A stretch of DNA of 64,000 bases from Diphasiastrum complanatum. Its lineage: Eukaryota > Streptophyta > Lycopodiopsida > Lycopodiales > Lycopodiaceae. Of this stretch, positions 32,380 through 43,409 are shown one piece after another. The stretch's first letter is position 1. Each line of letters opens with the position of its first letter. The position numbers and the translations under genes are program-made. The notes under the pieces are model-generated. The model did no database searches, was not told the origin of the DNA, and saw only the letters and a list, made by a program, of their open reading frames with translations. The stretch lies in contig CM055107.1 in the NCBI GenBank assembly GCA_029204225.1, forward strand, positions 23,889,391 through 23,953,390. Direction: 5' to 3'.

Positions 32380-32769
32380 CACTTTTTCCCTAGTATATAT
32401 TTGATATTTTATATATTTTTTACTTTCTTATGTCCTTTCTTGTATTCTCTTTTTGCATGCCTATTTTTGTAATCTTTTCTTGTTTATAATTCATACATGT
32501 ACTTCCTTACTTTCTATGCATTTTCTTTTTTCTATAAATACTCATTTGTCATGAATGTTCTAGGTCAACAAATGATAGGCTACACCATATGAAAAAGATT
32601 CTGACACTTTTGGCCCATCTCATTTCTGACTGTCTGGTATCTCAATATTCCCAATTAAGCATACAGTCATTCATTGAGATACATCTTTCCCATAAGAACT
32701 TCTACTCTGAGCTACAATCATATTTTTCCCTGAAGTTCTTCACTTGCATCACACATCTCCATTCCTCCA

Positions 32770-33140
32770 TACTGGGTTTCTGTCAGATCTAAACCGACGA
32801 GTTTTCTGTCAGATCTCAACTGACGGGTCTCTATCAGATCTCAACCGACGGGTCTTTGTCAGATCTCAATCGACGGATTTTCTGTCAGATCTCAACCGAT
32901 GGGATTCTGTCAAATCTCAACCGACGGGTCTCTGTCAGATCTCAACCGACGGGTCTCTGTCAGATCTCAACCGACGAGTTTTCTGTCAGATCTCAACCGA
33001 GGGTCTCTGTTAGATCTCAATCGACGGGTTTCTGTCAGATCTCAACCGATGGGTTTCTGTCAGACACCTCTGTTCAACTCTCAACCGACACCTCCATTCA
33101 ACTCTCAACCGACGCCTCTGTTCAAATCTCAATCGACGCA
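32770..33140 (+). repeat. 25-bp minisatellite between integrase and extra ORFs
   Basis: About 11 units of roughly 25 bp, consensus tctgtcagatctcaaccgacgggt, run from about 32775 to 33060. Three shorter relatives built on ttcaa(a/c)tctcaa(c/t)cgac follow to 33140. Because 25 is not a multiple of three, the peptide phase rotates; each frame stays open across several units. It lies after the integrase stop and an AT-rich stretch (32380-32770), and before the extra ORF at 33207. Confidence 0.92.
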
Positions 33141-33206
33141 CCCTTAACCCTGTTTCAAATCTCAACCGATACCCTTTTTCCAAAACCCTGTTCCAGTTTT
33201 TTCATC

Positions 33207-35486
33207 ATGTCTACCAACCTCGGTTCCAATTCTGACAACCTCGATGCTAATAAGCTCGACATCAAACTAAGCAAATTGGATATTACTGAGATGCAAAATT
33301 GGTACCAACAAGCAGAGTCATTTTTCAGGACAATTGAGTTCCAGATCCTTGTCCTGACGGGGTATCAAAGCCCGTACCTGGTACATATGGTGTTTGCCAA
33401 TTATAATGCTATGGCAAGGTCGTGCCAACTCATAGTTCCCCCTTAGTCATGAACTATGTTTATAACATATCCTTTGCGACGGCCGACTTGCAAACCTTTG
33501 GGTTCCCTCGCAGACCAAATGCTGTCACAAGGACACTCCAGAAGATTGAGCAGATAGCCTACTTCAAATACATAGATCCCTCTGTGGACAAATGGAAGAA
33601 TAAGGACGGGCACCGTGTGGAGGCCATCAATGATCAGCAGCTACAAGCGGCATGTGCATACTTAACCAAGTGCACACAACGACCATGAACCAAGCTGCAG
33701 AGGGTACCCATGTCCCTATTCCACATGATGGCAAATTCACGACTGCATGCCCACAAGCAGCCACTAACCGTATTGGGGTATCTCATGACAAATATCACAC
33801 TCGAGCAAGTACAGAATGGGCCCAAATTCCAACAACAACTACAAGTTGCGGACAAAGCATGGGACATCCCAATCAGGTCAAAACAGTCCAAGCGTTCATG
33901 CTCACGGGCTACTTCACCATCAAGGCTCCAACTCAAAAGAGTCAACACCATTATTCTTCCGCTGGTACACAAGCAACAAAGCCCACAACCAGATACACAA
34001 GCAGCCGCATCCTCGGAAGCTCAAGAGGCCGACACCTCCAAGGCCCAGTTGCCAGATACAAGGCAACAACGAATACACAGGAAGCTTCAGGCCAAGAGGA
34101 AATCACCAAATGGGACATCATCAAACGGTTTCGCTTCAGATGATGGAAGCTCAACATCGGCCTCACAACAACACTCATCACCCTCACACACCGACATTGG
34201 GGGTGATGGAGCATCTATGTCTACAACAGCACCAGACATGACCACATCACAAGTAGGTGGTCAACCAGACAAGGTCGCCACCCCATCCATATTGATTACC
34301 ACGCCAACGCCACCAACTTCACCAAATGCACCATTTTTTTGGGGGGGGAGGAGTGGGGAGTTCCAGTCCCCAGGACATGGAAGCAGCCTAACAGCCACAA
34401 GGTCAATAGCCATAGGCCCAGCAAGTCCACACCTTGGACACTTCGCAATATTTTGATGTTGCGGACCGATGGAAATAAGTGATGATGAACCAGAGAAAGT
34501 AGATCAGTCAGGAAAAAGTCTCTGACCCCTCTAATAACCACCACCACCACCACTACCACCACAACAACCACCATTGCTACTAACATTATTCCTCCACTCC
34601 CTCCACCTCCATCTTCATCTCCTACACAATGCCTATTTTTTGGATTAGCTCACCAGCTCACACCCCTGATCAGTACCCAACCCTCACTAACCCTAAGAAG
34701 CTCTCTGAAGCAGCCAAACGCTCAATGATCGGCCTATCCGAAGCAAGCTACCACATGCATTGGTTGGTAAGCCAGCATCAAATGCTCGAGAATAAGGTCC
34801 AGTACCAGGACCACAAAATTGCGCAACAACAGAAGCTGACCAAAGAAAAGAAAAAAGAGACAGAAAAAATCATATATGTGATGGTCGGGCAAAAGACCAC
34901 TTTGGAAGTGGTCTAGCAGCAACTGAAGCACCAGATGGTCCAGATCGACCAAGTACGAAACGGATCGTCGGATGCAATGACAGTTGATGCCCCTCTAGTT
35001 AAGCCCGAGGACATACAGTTCCAGGCCACACAGGCCTCAGCCATCCGGATAGAAAAGTATGTGCAGCTGATCCAGGAACGAAAAGCTGAAAAAAAAAACT
35101 TCGAGAATATTGTGGCCAAGCAGGAAAAGATCATCCTGGAATCTCAGAAGTAGCTAGAAGATACAACGAAGGCCCTACAGCAAGTCTTGGACAAGGTGAA
35201 CCAGTTGTGGGACACGGCGTGCAAGGCCCAAGTAGGCGCTCATTCGCAGAAACCACGAGACGATGATGGAGATGACAGAGCAGAAAATAAGGGCGGGCAA
35301 ACCCGACCATCAGATCGTAGCTTGAGATCGGGTAGCCAGAGAGCCGAAGCTGCTTCCAGAACCTTTTCCCTTTCCCCTCCCACTTTTAGCCCCTCATCCT
35401 ATTCCACTTTTAATTTTTTCAAAACATTCATTCCAACTTACCCTATTTTTTCATCTTCCCTTTCTCCACCACTCCTAGCAGAATAA
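33207..35486 (+). pseudogene. Extra ORF A downstream of gypsy pol, coiled-coil rich
   Basis: ATG at 33207 opens MSTNLGSNSDNLDANKLDIK, then a frameshift near 33446 to MNYVYNISFATADLQTFGFP and KYIDPSVDKWKNKDGHRVEA. A TGA at 33686-33688 interrupts one continuous frame that runs on to 34456 (FQQQLQVADKAWDIPIRSKQ, then a long Gln/Ser/Thr-rich disordered part). The frame changes again in a (CCA)-rich tract at 34527-34573. From 34629 a Gln/Lys/Glu-rich, coiled-coil-like part (YHMHWLVSQHQMLENKVQYQ, VQLIQERKAEKKNFENIVAK) is broken only by TAG codons at 34914 and 35151, and ends TAA at 35484-35486. I recognise no enzyme or envelope domain. Extra ORFs at this place are known in Tat- and Athila-like elements. 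Confidence 0.6.
34527..34573 (+). repeat. CCA/ACC-rich microsatellite
   Basis: An imperfect run of CCA, CTA and CAA triplets lies inside the extra ORF. The reading frame of the ORF changes around this tract, so slippage here is a likely cause of the frameshift. Confidence 0.85.
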
Positions 35487-36618
35487 TGGGCCCATCAAAA
35501 GGTCTAGCTGACACATACAAAGCTCGACGGGACGAGTTCCTTCAACAACTCCGCTCCCCCAGTGCGACGTACGATTTGTTAGATCCACCTCCTCCTAAAC
35601 CTATCATTCTTGCACCTCTCTCTCCAGATCACTCCATCCCTGACCTCCCAGAAGTTAACACCAACATTGGGGGTGATGACGACTTCCTGGCAGATCCACC
35701 AGAAACAAGAAGATTTTTGCCCAGGCAAGACAGGGTGCAGCTAAGCTATCAACGAGTGAGCGAGCCAAGGAAAAAGATACGGGCACAAAGGCCTTGGATG
35801 ATTACCTGGCAAGGCCACCACAACCACGTAGGGCAGCTTCTCCTACCATGCTCAGGAGCAAGATGGCTGATACAAAAGAGTCAGAGAAATTTGAAAGGAA
35901 AGACCCTCCCAACATGAGGGGAGGCAAAGAGGAGATAGATCAAAGCCAATACTCCACCAGGGCTGAGATTATCACGACATTACAACCGCAACCTGAATGG
36001 AAAAACAAGATCCTAAAGGATAGCAGGTGGCTCCAAGAGTACCTGAAGGCACCGGCATGGAAGCGAATAGATCCATTCTAGATGCCGCTCAAATGCATAA
36101 ATCCATGGCCGGTAGAAAAGCCATGGATCGAGTTGGTGAACTGGCCAGTAATTCCGGGAATTTCATAGGGAATCTCCCTGGATGACCTGAGGCTACAGTG
36201 ACTAGATTTCGGGCACAAATACAAGACAAGTGTCGATCTATGCATGCAAGAAAGTGTCGAATACTGCCGATCCATGGCCTTTCTAATGCAGCAAGTATGT
36301 TTCTGGGATCGTGGTTTGGATCCGATCAAGATCAATCCCAACGTAGCCCTCTAGTCAGAGGAAGACCATGAGATCATGGCCCGGCTATACTACAAAGCGG
36401 CCTTCATGTCATCACGATACGTCACCATGGTGGAAGATTGGTAGAAGATGGGCTTCATTGAAAAGATACGAGAGTACCTGGGGCCATTAAACTACGGAAG
36501 TAAGCTCTGCTTCCAAGTGTTCGAAGCCCTAGGGCGAAAGATGAGCGAGCGAAAACAAACGACAAGACGACGAGGTGAGCAGAACTCGCAAGAGGTTCTC
36601 AAGAGGGCTGGAATGTAG
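35486..36618 (+). pseudogene. Extra ORF B, overlapping the stop of ORF A
   Basis: Its ATG at 35486 overlaps the TAA of ORF A as TAATG. It opens MGPSKGLADTYKARRDEFLQ with a Pro/Asp-rich N-terminus. A frameshift near 35690 moves to another frame (KDTGTKALDDYLARPPQPRR, STRAEIITTLQPQPEWKNKI, DSRWLQEYLKAPAWKRIDPF). That frame continues to 36616-36618 (YYKAAFMSSRYVTMVEDW, FIEKIREYLGPLNYG) interrupted at 36079 (TAG), 36166 (TAG), 36199 (TGA), 36352 (TAG) and 36442 (TAG). I recognise no family. The polypyrimidine stretch ending in ctagcag just before the ATG looks like a splice acceptor. It may be the second half of the element's accessory protein. Confidence 0.55.
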
Positions 36619-36762
36619 CGGCCATTGAGAGACTTTCATTTTTGAGAAACAGTTTTGTGGATAATAAGCACCTAGTTTTACGGAAGCGAACGAAGATCCA
36701 CGCTTTTCCAAGTGTCGAGTGGAACAACATCACATGCGTTGCAGTGGGTCCTGCAACAAATT

Positions 36763-36774
36763 AGGGGTGGATAA
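36763..36774 (+). other. Polypurine tract of the gypsy element
   Basis: The purine-rich aggggtggataa lies directly before the LTR start TGTTAG at 36775. This is where plus-strand DNA synthesis is primed. Confidence 0.7.
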
Positions 36775-37460
36775 TGTTAGCATATTCCAGGGAATTCCCA
36801 GATGCTGAGCCAAGCTTAAGACAGAGATTATCTCTCACCCATGATCAAGGAGGTCTCAGAAGGAGGAGAGCAGAGGAAGCTGAGAGCCGAGCATGAGAGC
36901 CGAGGATTACTAGCTAGGGTGACAGTTATTATTCATGTGAGCCTACATGGTGAATCCCAGAGAAAGAACGGCCATGTAGGAGCTAGTAATATATCCTAGG
37001 CATTGTAAATAAGCGTAGACCCCCTTAAATAATTTAGAGTGAGCCACCTTTTGATGGTGACCTCTAGTGGAAGGGCAAATTCCACTTGTATTTTCCAAAT
37101 TAGTGGAATTGCCACTTGGGCTCCACATGGGCAGCCTTCTTGCTTATTTAAGGGCCCCCCCTCTCTTGTAAGGGAGCTTTGATTGTATTGTCAATTGCTC
37201 TTCAGTTAATAAAGAAGATCTTCCACGAGTTCTTGATGATTGTAAAGCTCCTTGTTCATGGCAATCTTCTTGAGTGAAATTTCTATAAGCATGCTCTGAT
37301 TTCTCTTTGTGTTTGTGGATTAATTAGATTTCTTGCTTACTTTCTTGTTTTGTGGAATGTAGATGTGAAGTAACTTTCTTGTTTCTTGATTTTGTAGTTT
37401 CAGCATGCAGGTAAACTAAAGAGGCTGAGATTGTAGATCTAATTTGCATACCTTCTAACA
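36775..37460 (+). repeat. 3' LTR of the Tat-like gypsy element, 686 bp
   Basis: The ends are perfect short inverted repeats, TGTTAG (36775-36780) and CTAACA (37455-37460), right after a polypurine tract. A TATA-like tatttaag lies at 37145-37152 and a poly(A) signal AATAAA at 37208-37213, as expected for U3-R. No matching 5' LTR is in the window because the element's 5' part is lost. The candidate target-site base order after the LTR is atcct. Confidence 0.85.
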
Positions 37461-38255
37461 ATCCTGTCCTTGATTGTTCTTGGGCATTCCAAGCATCAAG
37501 AAATGGGTGTTTCTTGATCCTTGGGCTGCTAGAATGTTGGTAGAATGCTAGTTTTCTTGTTTCTTGTTTCTTGTTGAATAGCTTAATCTTGTCATTGCAT
37601 TGTTCCCTGATTTTGGTAGATAGATTGTAGATTTGCTCTCTGATTCAGAACGTTGATCTATACTGAGCTAGGATTGGTTGCATGGCTTGTAGATGCATGT
37701 AGCTGAGTAACGTATCCGTCTCTCTCCACTGACAGGCTAGGAATACACATTGTAATCTGAAAAGCACTTCTGCTTGAAAATTGTTCTAACAAGAAGACCA
37801 AACCGTAAAGAATTGTAACCAACGGAAGTAACAAGAAGAAGAACGAATGAAAAAGAAATCGTGTTCACAGATTCAGTGGGAATCTGTGAACACTACTTAT
37901 GTTCCTACTCCTTGGTGTTGGTCTTCTAATGCTGCTATCTTTTCTTGGGGCACCTATATCACTGAGTTTGCACATATGGTTGATGGTTACGTGTATGATG
38001 CAGCTATTTGTGATGAGTGTCCATCCCTTTTCTAGTTTTCTAGTTGTCTTCTCATTGCTAATGCAATTCTACCTTCTCGGGCTTTTTGGATACCTTAGTA
38101 TGATGTCCCTATCTTTTGGGATGCTCCTCTACTATCTTGGGCATTACAGATACCTTGGCATTCCTGGTTGTTGCTTGATCTTCTTCTGGTTATTTGGCAT
38201 TCCTGGTTGTTCCATATTGCTTGATTTCAGATGATGCAGCCGAGATGTTCTTTTC
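37461..38255. other. No supported gene; one strong hairpin
   Basis: A perfect 13-bp inverted repeat with a 7-base loop lies at 37861-37873 and 37881-37893 (gtgttcacagatt / aatctgtgaacac). ggcattcctggttgtt occurs twice (about 38157 and 38201). Some of this may be decayed pol of the chromodomain gypsy that follows, but I could not read motifs. Confidence 0.45.
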
Positions 38256-38512
38256 GTTGCCACGATGTTGATCCTGAGTTGTTCTCTTTTCTACCAGCTG
38301 CCATTCACCAGGTTTGCCTTTAACATAGTCAGCCCCGCCGGCAGGTTCAATTTTTGGTACAATGGGATGGTCGTCCTATCGAGGAGGCCACATGGGAGCC
38401 TATTGATGTTTATTATCATACACCATTATTGGCAGATCAAGCTCTTGCCCTTATGGCCTTGGTTATTTCATCTACCACGGATATCGTTGTAGATGTTCTC
38501 TCTACCTCATGA
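38256..38512 (+). pseudogene. Gypsy integrase C-terminus with chromodomain-like fold
   Basis: From 38342 the frame reads QVQFLVQWDGRPIEEATWEP, the chromodomain-type signature (V-x-W-x-G-x-x-x-E-A-T-W-E) found at the end of chromovirus integrases, where it directs insertion to particular chromatin. It continues VYYHTPLLADQALALM to a TGA at 38510-38512. Upstream, VDPELFSFLPAAIHQVCL at about 38270-38325 is in the same style, followed by a stop. The rest of pol is not recognisable. It belongs to a different gypsy lineage from the Tat-like element. Confidence 0.75.
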
Positions 38513-38742
38513 TTCAGCTAGCCATGACTATTTCTTTTTTGTATTTACATTACATTACTATAGTAGTTGCTTAGTACTTGATTTACATTTGTATGCTGCT
38601 TGTGGGGTATCTTTTGTGACGACTTATGTCCTCTCCATCAGTATTTCCATCAGTTCATTCTTTTTTAGTATTTAGCATACTTACATTGTTGTTTTTGAGA
38701 TAGTCATTATGCTTGCTAGCCGGTGGAAGCCTTTGTTTTTTT

Positions 38743-39135
38743 GCAGGGGAGAGTTATGGACTCAACTCATTACATTCGCCACGTCCAATTACATTTACTT
38801 TACTTTATGCATAACCAGGCCTTGGACCCTTTTTTATTCTTTATTGACACTTAGACTATATGACTAGCCTTGGGCCCTATTTGGTCACATTTCTAGGACT
38901 TGGTCATATTGATTTGGAGTGGAGGTCCTCCTATTGTGAGGGGCACACTATTTTCCCTCCAAATCTTATGCCTCCCTCAAATTTTAAGTTTCTACTTGAG
39001 GGTTCATTGGTAGGGTATATATAGAGCATTGTAGTCTTTTATTCAGTTGATGATATCGATTTCTCTCTTTAGTCTCCTTAATCTCTCTCTTTCAAGCTTT
39101 CTAGGGTCAAGTCTTGCTTATGTAATTAGCTTAGA
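38743..39135 (+). repeat. Probable 3' LTR of the chromodomain gypsy element
   Basis: A polypurine stretch gcaggggagag at 38743-38753 lies about 230 bp after the chromodomain stop. The following sequence has a TATA box tatatatag at 39016-39024. The LTR start is altered (ttatgg instead of tg) and the far end is cut near 39137 by minus-strand copia sequence. Confidence 0.5.
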
Positions 39136-39139
39136 TCTA

Positions 39140-39640
39140 GATCAAATGTGGCTTCATTCGTAACTCTTTGTACTCAGATTTTGTTAAAGATAGTGTTATT
39201 GTATCTTGCTTTTGGAAAGCAAATAAGAATGTTGCAAATGCACTTATGGACTTCTGAGCCACTTTGTCACTTGCAAAATTAGAATATGAGAAAGCTCTCA
39301 AGTCAATGTTAGCACATTTATAAAGTATGCCAAATTTGCGGTCAAGACATATCTTAGCACCCCTTTGGTTATTTTCCAATGTGGAATAAGGGGATCTTCC
39401 ATAAATTGACTCAATCTACCTATGCTATAGCTACAATCAAGCTTGGATATAGTTAGATAGATCAAGAATCCTGTAAGCTTCCTATAAAGTCTAATGTTCT
39501 TGAAGAATCTTTCATCATCACTCATCGAAACTTTTATATTTTGCTTTATTGGTGTATCTATGCTTTTACAAATTTTCATTCCAAATTTTCCAAGGCTAGT
39601 AGATGCATATTTAGATGACAAATGAAACTAAAATCTACTC
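39140..39640 (-). pseudogene. Copia RT-RNase H fragment
   Basis: Reading from 39621: KICKSIDTPI, RLYRKLTGFLIYLTISKLDC, LSQFMEDPLIPHWKITKGVL, then after a frameshift near 39300 LRAFSYSNFASDKVAQKSIS and KQDTITLSLTKSEYKELR. It closely parallels the RNase H of the intron copia (53399-54178) in order and wording, so it is the same family or a near relative. The first catalytic Asp context is SNFASD. Everything upstream and downstream is missing. Confidence 0.85.
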
Positions 39641-41290
39641 TTTTAATAACCGCTATGCCAAGAATGAATTGAAGAAGGCCTAGATCTACCAAGATAAGTA
39701 GATGAGGTCGGATTTGGACCCGTTCTAATTGGCTAATTTTGGTACATTACATCTAGACTAGTATTTCTAGGTTTTTGATGAAGTATCTAGAAGTTTCCAA
39801 ATTAGGTCAAGTTTGGGTCAAATTAGATGAATGTGAAGAATTTATCCTTGTTGATTCTATGTCCATCTCTTGTGAATTTCTCATGATATTTTGAGTTTCT
39901 GTGTAAAATGTTGATTTTCTTGTTGATCTAGCTTTTACACGTCTAGAGTATTGTACTGCTGCTGTACAGATAGGGACAGTGCTAAGTCAGATCTAAGTGA
40001 TTATGATCAAATTTTGATGCATTTCTGAATTCTAGCATGCATAAAGTAGTGATTTTTATGTTGTTGATGATTCAAATGAATCAACCAAATGATGGTGTAG
40101 TCGGGTAAATTTGGCCTCCCTTATATAGAGCCTAGAACCACCTATGCACTTAGTCATTGCAAGGTCCCAACTCCCCTATACATAGATTCATCTAGAATAG
40201 AGTCTCTATGCATGGATCCTCTATTCATAGAATTGCTATTGATAACTCTACACATGCACATACGGTCCCAAACCTTGTACTAACTCCATTTAGTGTGTTC
40301 TGGGACTCACAAGGATATTAGTTACTTTCGGTCACGTCCAGCATGACGTGGCATAACTAACAACCTGTTTCACTAGAGTACCATGTATCCAAGTCTAGGA
40401 GAATATTGAATCCTATGTTCAGGACGTGGACATGACATTCTTCTCCCATTAATCTAGTTTTGTCCTCAAAACAAAAAAAAATTACAAGAACATTTCTTTT
40501 AACTTCCAATGTTAACCTAGAAAATAATTATCCTTAGTCAGACTTACATATCAAACAAGTACTCAAAGATAATACTATTTTTCAATTGTGAATATCTATT
40601 CTGGAGTACAACTCTGGTTTGAAAAAGTTCACTAAGCAATAAATTTTCTCCTTTGGATTACACTTTCTATAAGTTAGTAACATCAACTTCACGTAAAACA
40701 CTTACATGACACATTGAGTGAAGTATTACCTAACTTAGGAGATTAAAGTGAAAGAAAAATAACAATTACATTATGAAATCATCCACAAACTCTGTTAGAC
40801 AATTCATAAAGCTTTCAGGTACAAATATCCTTAGAATCCATAGTACTAAAATATAATAATTCATTCAACTAGAATCTCTAGGAAAACCATTACGACATAG
40901 AATGATTTAACCTCAACTCTAAGTATCCTAGATACTCTTTTGAGCTAAATGCTCATGTTTTTAGCATCAAATGCAAAAAAATAGTAATCATTCATCTTAA
41001 TAGATTTGTCTATCTCCTATGATATTTGGAAATCCAATCAAAAGAAAAACTGTACTCAAGCATTTGCAGACCATAAATTGTATTAGAATAGCATCCACTA
41101 GATTGATTAGACTCTCCACAAGTAAAATAAAATTCCTTGTGAGAATGTTTGTGAGATCCATAGGCTCTCAATAAAATAATGGAGTAAAGAGATTCAAAAT
41201 ACTGATATGAATTCTTACTCAATTAACAGATCAAGAATTAATCATCACACTTAAGAATCATCACAATTTCTTATAATTCTCTGATAACAA
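39641..41290. other. No supported gene; possible LTR debris
   Basis: The stretch is AT-rich with no credible ORF. It sits between two minus-strand copia fragments (RNase H at 39.1-39.6 kb and gag at 41.3-41.9 kb), so it may contain an insertion that replaced the middle of one element. A ttatatag motif at 40118-40125 could be a TATA box. No LTR ends were found. Confidence 0.35.
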
Positions 41291-41880
41291 TTAAGTATCT
41301 ATCAACACCCTCACACTCTTCCTCATTAGTAAGGTTAGCTTGCTTAGATTGGTTCTTCTTCTTGAAACAGTTTGATGCATAGTGTCCTTTCTTGCCACAG
41401 AAAAACACTTGACCTCTGACAGCTTCTTCTTGCCACTAGATGTTGCAGCTTGTGAGGACTGATCCTCACCACCTTCTTTGGCTTTGTCCTTCTTGAAGTG
41501 TTGTTGTCCTTTATCCTTGCCTCTTGACTTGTCTCTGATGAAGAGTGCTTTGTTATCTCCACCATCTTTCAATGAAAGTCTATTGATCCTCAGCATCTTG
41601 TTCTCTTGCCTGCTTTCTTCAGCAATGAGAACACCTTCAATGTCTCCAAGGATGAAAGATCCTCCCTGACAGCATAAGTCTGCACAATATTGTCATACTC
41701 ATCTCTAAGTCCATTTAGGACTACTTGAACAAGTTCAGTGTTCTTAAGAGCATCACTAATACCAGCTAACTCTTGATTAAGATCCTTAACCCTCATGACA
41801 TATGATGAAGCACTCTCATCTACTCTCTGATAACTTAGAAAGATTTGGTTTCTAAGTGTAAGCAATCTAGAACAGTATGC
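41291..41880 (-). pseudogene. Copia gag fragment (UBN2 and zinc knuckle)
   Basis: Reading from 41865: MLTLRNQIFLSYQRVDESAS, VMRVKDLNQELAGISDALKN, ELVQVVLNGLRDEYDNIVQT, then after a frameshift at about 41595 a Lys-rich linker and a zinc-knuckle remnant (EVKCFSVARKDTMHQT, disrupted by a frameshift). It parallels the gag of the intron copia (50533 onward). The N-terminal quarter and all of pol are absent. Confidence 0.85.
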
Positions 41881-42114
41881 TTGAAAAATCTAAGGCAAGA
41901 GCACAGTGGCATACATCTGATGAAAAAATATAACTCCTCACTATGAGAAATGAATGTCAGAAATAATTCTAAGTTTTCAGTATGGGAAAAAGAGGCTACT
42001 CTCGGGTAGAGAGAGAAAATCAAGCATAAACAGCTTGGATAGAGAGAGAATGAGTCCAAAACACCATGGAGATAGGAAGATAATATTTTAATAATCTTCA
42101 CAGTCATTGGTGAC

Positions 42115-42462
42115 TTGATTATGTTTCCAAAACATCTAGAAAGCAAGATATTGTATTATCATTTGTATGCTCTTAAGTTGAGTAAGAGCAAGTATGAGTT
42201 TAGTACTCATACTTTGACAAAAGGAGTTTTTTCATTTTTTGAGGCATATTGTGAATTTCTTTTGAGAGTAAGTGAAACATCCAATGAGGACACTTACATC
42301 CTTAAGAAAGTATTTAGCCTCAAGTTGATCAAGTTTGAGTATGGTTTCAAGATTAGATCCATTTTGGATAGAGTTCATAGTGTTTGGACTAGTGAAGCTA
42401 GAGTGCTTAATCTTGAATATTGCTCAACGTTTAATCTTGATCTATTTGATCCCCAACCTTGA
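42115..42462 (+). CDS. Unrecognised 115-codon ORF
   Basis: The ORF starts at 42115 (MIMFPKHLESKILYYHLYAL) and ends at 42460-42462. It is rich in Phe, Leu, Ser and Lys with no recognisable motif. Immediately downstream (42505-42513) a purine tract aggaggagtg is followed by TGTGAAGAAT, resembling the polypurine tract and LTR start of the intron copia. It may be the degraded end of a plus-strand copia. I would not assign it a function. Confidence 0.2.
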   Translation: MIMFPKHLESKILYYHLYALKLSKSKYEFSTHTLTKGVFSFFEAYCEFLLRVSETSNEDTYILKKVFSLKLIKFEYGFKIRSILDRVHSVWTSEARVLNLEYCSTFNLDLFDPQP

Positions 42463-42512
42463 AGATTTCAAGTGCAAGTGATCAAGCCAAGTTGATAACT
42501 TTTTAGGAGGAG

Positions 42513-43400
42513 TGTGAAGAATAAAAAAGCTATCCAACTTGTCTATAGGGGTTGATGAGGAAAATCATCTTGCTTGTGCATTTACAAGTTGTAAATATTA
42601 TTTTCTAGTATGTACAAACTTGAGGTACATGACATGCACAATGTCTAGATGGTCATATCTCACTTTGTTCCATTGTATATATCAAAGGTATGTGAATTGA
42701 GCACATGACCTTGTAGAGTTGGGCGAGTTTGAGTTAGGTAGATCTAGATTTGATGACATGCAAAATCAGTTACTGTGCATGCATACAACATGCAATCACT
42801 GCATGCAACATGCAAGTCAATATACATGTTCTACACATGTCCAAGTCATCTAGGGAAGTTACATGCAAGACAAGCAAACACTATTTGACACATGCATGTA
42901 GTTTTGTAGGTTCATAGTTGAGAAATTGACATTTGGACAAAGTAGGTAGGAGTTAGGTGCAATTTCAGCATGCAAGCTGTTAGGTGACAATATGGTAATA
43001 GTTTACACTTGATTAGGTGTAGGAAATGCATTGAATGCAAGGAGTACCATGAATTTTCACTCTCATATATATGTACATATCATTCTCATTCATATCTAAT
43101 GATGAATCAAGCTTTGGTAATGTCATAATGTCAAAATTGGATCTCATGCTATTTTGCTTGTTTTGATATTCTCTCTCTAACTCGAGATTAATGTCTTCTT
43201 CATACATTATTTTAGTTATGTATTCTCTCTATTTGTGAGGAATTAGTTTTGCTTTGATCTGTAGCATTCTAGATTGTGCTCTAGCCTCATATCTGTTGGT
43301 AGATTGCAGGATTGCTCTATAGGTGATCTGTGTGCCACCATAAAGCATGGTAAAGATCATTCACACATTTCTTGTGGTGCCTCACACGTGTGAACTTGCT
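42513..43400 (+). repeat. Possible copia LTR (start seen, end not)
   Basis: It follows a polypurine-like aggaggag and begins TGTGAAG, like the 3' LTR at 54192 (also after aggaggag, beginning TGTGGAA). A palindrome ctcacacgtgtga at 43381-43393 matches a motif repeated in that LTR family. The remainder holds acatgcat-rich sequence (42770-42910) and no gene. Confidence 0.35.
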
Positions 43401-43409
43401 GTATTTTTC

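Noticed and set aside
32744-33147. Overlapping ORFs in three frames with SDLNRRVFCQIST-like repeats
   Set aside because: They follow from the 25-bp minisatellite; no single frame has independent support and they begin in non-coding sequence.
33651-34586. Minus-strand ORFs antisense to the extra gypsy ORF (33634-33972, 33951-34214, 34296-34586)
   Set aside because: They mirror the sense ORF; the Val run in one comes from the CCA microsatellite. Antisense genes are known in some Tat elements, but these are short and unsupported.
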